Shown: positions 6,269 through 10,755 of the stretch, one piece after another
How positions within the stretch are numbered: the first letter of the stretch is position 1
Layout: the number at the start of each line of letters is the position of its first letter
NCBI GenBank assembly: GCA_003171235.1
Contig: PMYM01000165.1
Coordinates: 1 to 10,755 of the forward strand
Source of the DNA: Phycisphaerales bacterium
GTDB taxonomy: Bacteria; Planctomycetota; Phycisphaerae; SM23-33
Length of the DNA: 10,755 nucleotides
Reading direction: 5' to 3'
Notes under the pieces: generated by a model
What the model saw: only the letters and a program-made list of their open reading frames with translations
The model's database searches: none
What the model was told of the DNA's origin: nothing
Made by a program: the position numbers and the translations under genes

Positions 6269-6281
6269 AACACTAACTCCC

Positions 6282-6399
6282 TGTCGGCCGGCGGACACCC
6301 GCAAGGGGTCGTTGTAACCCGCTCGGCCAGTTGGTTGCGGGCATCGGGCCTCGAAGGCCCCTGCCCTCTCTGCGCGAGCACGCGGGCCCGCGCGATCTT
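6282..6399 (-). other. rpmI-rplT intercistronic region with two hairpins
   Basis: This gap is unusually long for the rpmI-rplT pair. It holds GGGCCT-CGA-AGGCCC (6346-6360) and a perfect 12-nt palindrome CGCGGGCCCGCG (6381-6392). L20 represses its own operon in other bacteria by binding folded mRNA, so a regulatory role is possible, but no rRNA-mimic could be confirmed by eye. Confidence 0.35.
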
Positions 6400-6594
6400 C
6401 TACATTCCCAGCAGTCGGCGGGCGTGTTTCTCAAAGCTTTTGGAAAGCATCTTCCTCTTGCTCAGGCCGCGCAGCCGCTTGGAGGACTTGGTCGACTTCA
6501 AGTGGCCGCGGCCCGCCCGGCTGTGCTTGAACCTTCCGCTAGCCGTCACCTTGACGCGCTTGGCCACTGCCTTATTTGTCTTCTGCTTGGGCAT
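6400..6594 (-). CDS. rpmI: 50S ribosomal protein L35
   Basis: A small basic 64-residue protein of the large ribosomal subunit. It starts MPKQKTNKAVAKRVKVTASG and continues with the diagnostic RFKHSRAGRGHL and the Lys/Arg-rich tail SKRKMLSKSFEKHARRLLGM; length matches the family. GAGG (6601-6604) lies 6 nt before the ATG at 6594, a good ribosome binding site. It is the first gene of the unit rpmI-rplT-pheS behind the promoter at 6675-6703. In many bacteria infC comes immediately before it; here the space upstream is only a leader of about 75 nt, so infC is not part of this transcript. Confidence 0.96.
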   Translation of the reverse strand: MPKQKTNKAVAKRVKVTASGRFKHSRAGRGHLKSTKSSKRLRGLSKRKMLSKSFEKHARRLLGM

Positions 6595-6634
6595 CGCTTA
6601 CCTCAAAGATTCCGTAGTCACCCCGCCCGGCCGT

Positions 6635-6659
6635 GCTCCTGGGAGCCGCCCGGGCGGCT
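6635..6659 (-). promoter_or_regulatory. overlapping hairpins in the rpmI leader
   Basis: The leader RNA contains the self-complementary AGCCGCCCGGGCGGCT (6644-6659) and, overlapping it by three bases, GCTCC-TG-GGAGC (6635-6646). Both cannot form fully at once. On the transcribed strand a run of six T's precedes the first hairpin rather than following it, so it is not a terminator. A leader switch, for example one responding to L20, is only a suggestion. Confidence 0.35.
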
Positions 6660-6674
6660 AAAAAACGATTCGGC

Positions 6675-6703
6675 ATTTTAGCAGTTTGGCCGGTGCTGTA
6701 AAG
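6675..6703 (-). promoter_or_regulatory. sigma70-like promoter for rpmI-rplT-pheS
   Basis: On the minus strand: -35 TTTACA (6698-6703), 17-nt spacer, -10 TAAAAT (6675-6680). Each hexamer matches the consensus at five of six bases and the spacing is ideal. Transcription would begin near 6668, leaving a leader of about 74 nt before rpmI. It lies just downstream of the zinc-ribbon gene, so the ribosomal genes can be expressed independently. Confidence 0.7.
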
Positions 6704-6748
6704 CCTTTTCTGCGCCCCAAATTCGCGCCCGGCGCGGTCGGGCGTCAA

Positions 6749-8242
6749 TCACCGCCGCTCGTACACGATCTGATGGTAGGGCCGGTCCGACAGGTAAAGC
6801 ACCAGCCGGTCCGGTGCCACCAGGCGCAGGCGGCAGGCAAGCTGCCCCTGGGCATCGCCCAGGGCCAGGGACCATCCGCCGTCAGGGGCGGGGCTGGCCT
6901 GGCCGCTCAGGCCCAGTTCGGGAAGGTTGACCGAAACGCCGGCGCCGTCGCGCCGCAGGAGCAACTGCCCGCGCTCGCTGCGGCGGATCCGCTCCAGCAG
7001 CGGCTGGTCGAAACCCACGCGCAGGAACCGCCCGGTCTCCACAAAGCTGCCTTCCACACCCGGGGGCGGCACGAAGCGCCGAGGTGAGTTCACCGGGGCC
7101 TTTCCCGCGCCGGCCACCCTCAACTCGCCGGCGGAGAAATCTTCCGGCACCAGGAAGACCATCCGCTGACGGAATGCCTGGCCGGCCGGCACCAGCATGG
7201 CCGAAGGCGGCAGAAGCTTCTGCGGCGTGCCGGAGGCGCCCAGGGCGGCCAGTTTGCACCGCTGCTGGCCCGCCTGCACCAGCACCGATTCGGGCGCGAT
7301 TCGCGCCTCGCCGTCGGAGGGCAAAAACTCCACCGCCAGGTCCAGGTACGCCTCGTGCCCGACGGCCGGCGGCAGATCGCTTTCCAGGAAGGTGACGTCG
7401 GCCGAGGCGATGCTCACGCGGCCACCGGTCGGGAGCGATCGCGGGGGCGTCGGAACGACCGGACGCGAGTCCGCCCCTCCGCCCGAGGAGGGAGATACCA
7501 ACCCAAAGAAACTGGGCGACGCCGGGGCCGGATTGGTCTGGCCCTCCGAGGCGGCGGGAGCCGCTTCCCTCGGCAGGGACTGGCCCTCGCCCGGCGCCGC
7601 GGGCTCTGCCGCCGCCCGCGGCGATTCCCGCCCCACCGGCTGGGCCGGCGGGGGTTCTTCCAGCGTCATCAGCACCGTCACCGCCGCACCGGCCAGCAAC
7701 GCTGCGCACACCGCCAGAGCCACAAAGGTGCTTTTCTTTCCCACACGCCCGCGGCGGGAAGCCGCCGGGGTGGCAGGCGGCTGGTCTTTGTCGGTGGCGC
7801 CGGCGGCGGCCAGATCAGTCGCCTCAGGCGATTCTTCAGCAGCGGCAACGTGGCTACCGGCTGCGTCTTGCGGCCCCTGCTGCCGGGGCGACTGGGTGGA
7901 AGGCGGGGCGTATTCCGGCTCATCCTGCCCCATGTTCGGCACGCGTATCTGCCCGCCGCAGGCCACGCAACGAATGACCCTGCCCGCCAGCCGCTGCTCG
8001 ATCGTCAGCCGCTGATGACAGGCCCCGCACACCACCAGCAGCTTCTTCCTGAGGGACAGGCGGGCCTTGGTCAGGAATTCATCGGCCAGATCATCCTCCT
8101 GGCTGAGGACCTCGACCGTCTGGCCGGGCTCGTCGTGCTCTTGGAAGGCCATGACCCGGCCGCAGTGCGGGCAGCGCGTGGGGCCGGCCTGGGCCGTCTC
8201 CAGCTTCAACATTCTGCCGCATCCACCGCAGAGGATTTCCAT
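6749..8242 (-). CDS. double zinc-ribbon, single-TM protein of unknown function
   Basis: I do not recognise a named gene. The 497-residue protein begins with a CxxC zinc ribbon (C5, C8, C24, C27; ILCGGCG and RCPHCG). A second ribbon follows at C72, C75, C92, C95 (VVCGACH and RCVACGG). Next comes a Pro/Ala-rich linker, a basic stretch (SRRGRVGKK, 162-170), one hydrophobic membrane segment (about 172-194), another low-complexity Pro/Ala/Glu linker, and a C-terminal region (about 275-497) with the look of beta-rich domains ending in YHQIVYERR. The positive-inside rule puts the zinc ribbons in the cytoplasm and the C-terminal region outside the membrane. I chose ATG 8242, directly before the first ribbon; reading on to 8449 would cross the candidate promoter at 8375-8403 and add unconserved Arg-rich sequence. 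Membrane proteins with N-terminal zinc ribbons are common in planctomycetes. Confidence 0.75.
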   Translation of the reverse strand: MEILCGGCGRMLKLETAQAGPTRCPHCGRVMAFQEHDEPGQTVEVLSQEDDLADEFLTKARLSLRKKLLVVCGACHQRLTIEQRLAGRVIRCVACGGQIRVPNMGQDEPEYAPPSTQSPRQQGPQDAAGSHVAAAEESPEATDLAAAGATDKDQPPATPAASRRGRVGKKSTFVALAVCAALLAGAAVTVLMTLEEPPPAQPVGRESPRAAAEPAAPGEGQSLPREAAPAASEGQTNPAPASPSFFGLVSPSSGGGADSRPVVPTPPRSLPTGGRVSIASADVTFLESDLPPAVGHEAYLDLAVEFLPSDGEARIAPESVLVQAGQQRCKLAALGASGTPQKLLPPSAMLVPAGQAFRQRMVFLVPEDFSAGELRVAGAGKAPVNSPRRFVPPPGVEGSFVETGRFLRVGFDQPLLERIRRSERGQLLLRRDGAGVSVNLPELGLSGQASPAPDGGWSLALGDAQGQLACRLRLVAPDRLVLYLSDRPYHQIVYERR

Positions 8243-8374
8243 ATGCCATTCCCGCCGCGTGGCGGCCTCGAAACCCGCCCGCCGGCACGGGCCCCTCATC
8301 GCGCCGCGCCGCTCGGATCTTCGAAACCGCGCCGCCCTGTCGATCCGCCCTGGCCTGGGACATTTCCTTCCGGC

Positions 8375-8403
8375 AGTGTAGCGGGCCTGGCGATGGGAAA
8401 CAA
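8375..8403 (-). promoter_or_regulatory. candidate promoter for the zinc-ribbon gene
   Basis: On the minus strand: TTGTTT (8398-8403), 17-nt spacer, TACACT (8375-8380), with starts matching TTG.../TA.A.T. The predicted transcript starts near 8368, about 125 nt before the ATG at 8242. The hexamers are moderate matches only, in an otherwise GC-rich divergent gap. Confidence 0.4.
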
Positions 8404-8470
8404 TCGCTGATGAACGACGGTGTTCCTGTCGATATATAGGAGAAGTCAAGTTCTCGCCGAGGCTTCCGCC

Positions 8471-8773
8471 ATGAACGTGGTCAACGTCATCTCAAAGGTC
8501 AGGTTCAACTCCGCCCGCCCGCAGCGGGTAAACCTGGAGAAGTCCGGCGGTCTTGTGTGCGATCTGCTCTGCCTGGAGCCGGGCCAGGAAAACGCCGGAG
8601 GGCAAGCCTGCGCCTACTATGTCATAGCCGGCAGCGGGCAATTGAAAACCAGCCAGGGCAAAAGCGATTTGGTGATGGGCACCCTGGCTGTCATAGACAG
8701 CGGCCAGGCCCACACCATCGTCAACAGCCTGGAGCAGCGGTTGATCTGCCTGCTCCTTTCACTCAAGACTTGA
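8471..8773 (+). CDS. small cupin-domain protein with degenerate metal site
   Basis: A 100-residue single-domain cupin (RmlC-like beta barrel). The second cupin motif is clear: G70-TLAVIDSGQ-A-H81-TIV-N85 matches G(X)5PXG(X)2H(X)3N except that Asp replaces Pro. The first motif region (GGQACAYYVIAGSGQL, 43-58) keeps the turn glycines but has Cys-Ala-Tyr where HXH is expected, so only one of the usual metal-binding histidines remains. The ATG at 8471 is supported by GAGG (8459-8462) 8 nt upstream; a longer reading from 8420 has no support. A TATATA at 8433-8438 could be a -10 box, but no good -35 is seen. It is followed after 39 bp by the isomerase-like gene and is probably co-transcribed with it, perhaps as a ligand-binding or sugar-handling partner. 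Function is not known. Confidence 0.8.
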   Translation: MNVVNVISKVRFNSARPQRVNLEKSGGLVCDLLCLEPGQENAGGQACAYYVIAGSGQLKTSQGKSDLVMGTLAVIDSGQAHTIVNSLEQRLICLLLSLKT

Positions 8774-8812
8774 GCCAGGGGCCTGCGCCCCCTTCCATCG
8801 CGCGAGAAAAGC

Positions 8813-9616
8813 ATGCACCTGGGTATCCTTCAGACTTCTGTGGCCAGCGACAGCCTGGAAAAGGCCTTCCAAATCGCCCGCGCCGCCGGGGCTCAGGGGC
8901 TCGAAGTCGCCTGCCAGAGCGAATCCGACGTTGAGGCCCTGTTCTCCGACGCCGGCGTCAAAACCATCAACCGTCTGCGCCAGATGCACGCCCTGGAGGT
9001 GCCCAGCCTGGCCCTCAACCTGCTCTGCGCCAATGCCTCGCTCTTTGGCAGCGGGTCGGAAGTGGCCCGGGCCTGCAAGCTCATTACCCAGGCCATGCAC
9101 GCCGCCGGCATCGTGGGCGCACAGGTGGTGTTGGTCCCCTTCTTCGGCAAGGCCACTATCGAGACCGACCTGGAACTGGACCGGGTTATCGGCAACCTGC
9201 TGGACCTGGCCGAACAGGCCGACGCCGCCGAGGTGACCCTGGGCGTCGAGAGCACCCTCAACGCCGATCAGCAGCTTTACCTGCTGTCGCACATGGCCCC
9301 TTACACGTCGGTGAAGATGTACTTCGATACCGGCAACATGCTGGCCCGCAAGCTCGATCCGGCCAAGTGCCTGCGCGACCTGGGCAAGGGCAACATCTGC
9401 CAGATGCACTTCAAGGACTGCCGCCTCAGCCGCGAGGGCGAGCCCCCCGATTTCAAGGTGGCGCTGGGTCAGGGCAACGTGGATTTCAAGGCCGTCGCCA
9501 ACGCCATGGCCGCCGTGGGATTCGACGGCTGGGTCGTACTGGAAACCCCCGCCGGCGAAGATGCTCTCGCCAGCGCCAAAGCCAACCTCGACTTCGCCCG
9601 GGGAGTGCTACACTGA
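8813..9616 (+). CDS. sugar phosphate isomerase/epimerase-like TIM-barrel protein
   Basis: The 267-residue protein fits the xylose isomerase-like/AP endonuclease 2 TIM-barrel superfamily. Barrel strands can be followed from MHLGILQTS through QGLEVAC, SLALNLL, QVVLVPFF, TLGVES, VKMYFDTGN, CQMHFKD and GWVVLETP. The expected divalent-metal residues are present in order: E146 (GVES), D172 (FDTGN), H199 (QMHFKD) and E244 (VLETP). Length is typical for cytoplasmic members that isomerise or epimerise sugars and related keto compounds. The exact substrate cannot be read from sequence. The ATG at 8813 begins directly at the first strand, with a weak GAGAA upstream. It is the second gene of a pair with the cupin. 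Its stop codon (TGA, 9614-9616) runs straight into the ACTGA repeat tract that precedes the low-GC gene. Confidence 0.88.
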   Translation: MHLGILQTSVASDSLEKAFQIARAAGAQGLEVACQSESDVEALFSDAGVKTINRLRQMHALEVPSLALNLLCANASLFGSGSEVARACKLITQAMHAAGIVGAQVVLVPFFGKATIETDLELDRVIGNLLDLAEQADAAEVTLGVESTLNADQQLYLLSHMAPYTSVKMYFDTGNMLARKLDPAKCLRDLGKGNICQMHFKDCRLSREGEPPDFKVALGQGNVDFKAVANAMAAVGFDGWVVLETPAGEDALASAKANLDFARGVLH

Positions 9617-9624
9617 CTGAACTG

Positions 9625-9665
9625 ACTGATAGATTGATAGACTGATAGAACATTTGATCTTGCGG
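9625..9665 (+). repeat. octamer array plus 17-nt tail, left copy
   Basis: Three octamers, ACTGATAG (9625-9632), ATTGATAG (9633-9640) and ACTGATAG (9641-9648), then AACATTTGATCTTGCGG (9649-9665). Degenerate ACTGA units continue leftward to the isomerase stop codon. The last 35 bases match 10721-10755 at 30 positions. Together the two copies bracket the low-GC gene as direct repeats. Confidence 0.85.
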
Positions 9666-9706
9666 CTGGACCGGGGGGGGTGAGGGGTTAAGTGGAGCGG
9701 GCAGAT

Positions 9707-10660
9707 ATGAGGAATTCCGTAATCCTTCTTCTGATAATGGTGGTGATGTGTGGATGTGGGTGGAGGGGGCGGGCAGATGACGAGCCCAGTTCTGTATATT
9801 GCGATGTGAATGGATATCGAGAGTTGCTGAATAGACACACTATATCACCGAGCAATGAGGCAATAGTTGTCGTGGCTGCTATTGAGGATTCGTATATATT
9901 GCACCCTGCGACGAAAGGTCCGCCTAGCAAGAGCGGCAATGGTATAGGAATTGAAGCGGAGAGGGAGGCTCTAGAGTCGCGCCTCGAAGTTATTTGTAAG
10001 GACGGGAGGGTCGAGGCAGAGTTTATGCAGAAGGTCCTAAGTGCTCCCCCTGGCAAAAGATATGATACAGAGCTGGCATGGCGAGTGTATGCTAACGTTC
10101 TGACAAGAGCAGTATGGAGAGGGCGCGGTGATTGTGTTGATGTGAGCCAAGTGGTAGCCTTGATGCTTATCAAAACGGAAGACATGCCAAGAAGAGGGAT
10201 GACTCATTTAGGGGAGGTGCAGGATAATCTAGTATATGCCTTAGCTGCTATGCGAGATCCGTGGCTATTAGAATGTATAGCCGCGCAAGGTAACAGCATG
10301 GGCCTTATGGATGGCGCCAGGGAATGGCTGGCAAGGTTACTAGGTCAAGATTGGTCAATTCTTGAGAAGCTCTCAGATGAAGAGTTGGTGACTGCGACAG
10401 GATGGCTTCGGGACAAGGTGTTGTGTATGCAAGGATCACTCGGAGGCGGGAGCACCAACGGCTCGAGTGCGTTCTATAAGATCGTGCCAAATGCCGTTGT
10501 ATTGAATCGGGCGGTGTCATCGGTCAATGGTGAGTCCATTTCACCCTTGTCAGATGAAGAGGTGGAGAAGATCACAGGATACGCAAATCTGAGCCAGGAA
10601 GATCGCTTGAAGATGTTAAAAGCAATTGTTGCTAGGAATAGTAAAGAAGGAAAAAGGTAG
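9707..10660 (+). CDS. low-GC orphan gene, putative lipoprotein
   Basis: I do not recognise this 317-residue protein. The N-terminus MRNSVILLLIMVVMCGCGW is a short positive, hydrophobic, Cys-containing signal. C17 after M-C-G (or C15) could be the lipidated residue, pointing to an exported lipoprotein. The rest looks soluble, alpha-helical in the middle (about 120-240), with RGRGDCVDVSQVVALM (138-153) vaguely like the Cys segment of transglutaminase-type proteins; no matching His/Asp pair is convincing. I chose ATG 9707 with GGAG (9694-9697) 9 nt upstream, over the GTG at 9692. Base composition differs sharply from its neighbours: bases 10141-10200 have 28 G/C of 60, against 38 of 60 at 1501-1560 in uvrD, and codons such as ATA and AGA are frequent. 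With flanking direct repeats, this suggests transfer or a separate origin. It could be a real cargo gene; a decaying one is less likely, since the frame is open throughout. Confidence 0.7.
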   Translation: MRNSVILLLIMVVMCGCGWRGRADDEPSSVYCDVNGYRELLNRHTISPSNEAIVVVAAIEDSYILHPATKGPPSKSGNGIGIEAEREALESRLEVICKDGRVEAEFMQKVLSAPPGKRYDTELAWRVYANVLTRAVWRGRGDCVDVSQVVALMLIKTEDMPRRGMTHLGEVQDNLVYALAAMRDPWLLECIAAQGNSMGLMDGAREWLARLLGQDWSILEKLSDEELVTATGWLRDKVLCMQGSLGGGSTNGSSAFYKIVPNAVVLNRAVSSVNGESISPLSDEEVEKITGYANLSQEDRLKMLKAIVARNSKEGKR

Positions 10661-10720
10661 TACCAACAAGTTGCTACAGTGTGACTGAGTTATATGCAGT
10701 CGGTTCTTAGGTAGGCACAT

Positions 10721-10755
10721 TGACTGATAGACTGATAGGAAATTTGATTTTGCGG
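10721..10755 (+). repeat. octamer array plus tail, right copy (cut by window end)
   Basis: Two octamers ACTGATAG (10723-10730, 10731-10738), then GAAATTTGATTTTGCGG (10739-10755). It is 30/35 identical to 9631-9665 and in the same orientation. The match runs to the last base of the window, so the element continues beyond it, and another unit may follow. Confidence 0.85.

Noticed and set aside
4211..6661. Very long open frame on the plus strand across pheS, rplT and rpmI
   Set aside because: It is the antisense shadow of three well-identified minus-strand genes in GC-rich DNA; its product is low-complexity with no domain.
7355..8410. Plus-strand open frame opposite the zinc-ribbon gene
   Set aside because: The minus-strand frame has organised CxxC pairs, a TM segment and a promoter; the plus-strand product is Arg/Gly-rich without features.
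9625..9665. Octamer tract as an integron attC site or phage att site
   Set aside because: No attC-type inverted core sites, no integrase and no tRNA gene are seen; only direct repeats can be claimed.
9673..9680. Run of eight G's
   Set aside because: Probably part of the repeat's downstream flank or a sequencing-sensitive homopolymer; no function can be supported.

Overview
The window reads as chromosomal DNA of a GC-rich bacterium, most likely a member of the Planctomycetota (perhaps Phycisphaerae-like). This is an inference from gene style: a helix-turn-helix plus receiver regulator, a double zinc-ribbon protein with one membrane segment, and ribosomal genes outside their usual cluster. It is not a marker-gene assignment. 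No rRNA, tRNA, CRISPR array, transposase or recombinase gene is visible.

Layout. A MerR/excisionase-type HTH protein with a degenerate receiver domain (40-618, minus) is divergent from a full-length UvrD/PcrA helicase (855-3077, plus). A 357-bp convergent gap made largely of palindromic repeats separates uvrD from an M14 carboxypeptidase of the cytosolic-carboxypeptidase type (3435-4580, minus). Further upstream on the same strand come pheS (4760-5746), rplT (5849-6268) and rpmI (6400-6594). A good sigma70-like promoter lies at 6675-6703, so the transcription order is rpmI, rplT, pheS and possibly the peptidase. Neither infC nor pheT is next to this cluster. Behind the promoter is a minus-strand double zinc-ribbon, single-TM protein (6749-8242) with its own candidate promoter (8375-8403). 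Divergent from it is a two-gene unit: a small degenerate cupin (8471-8773) and a TIM-barrel sugar phosphate isomerase/epimerase-like protein (8813-9616).

The last kilobase is different. An orphan putative lipoprotein gene (9707-10660) has much lower GC and AT-rich codon use. It is bracketed by two copies of an octamer-repeat element (9625-9665 and 10721-10755), so it looks like an inserted cassette or one unit of a longer repeat-separated series running past the window edge.

The second theme is dispersed intergenic palindromes. Several families occur only between genes: a CATGGTCACGC hairpin (three copies), a CATGCCCTT/AAGGGCATG hairpin (two copies, one carrying a 31-nt palindrome inside its loop), ACAGGTT/AACCTGT hairpins (two), GGGCA..TG.CC hairpins (two) and short tandem heptamers and octamers. 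Several begin with the same GGGTGG word, which suggests related or co-mobilised elements. The housekeeping genes themselves look intact and ordinary.
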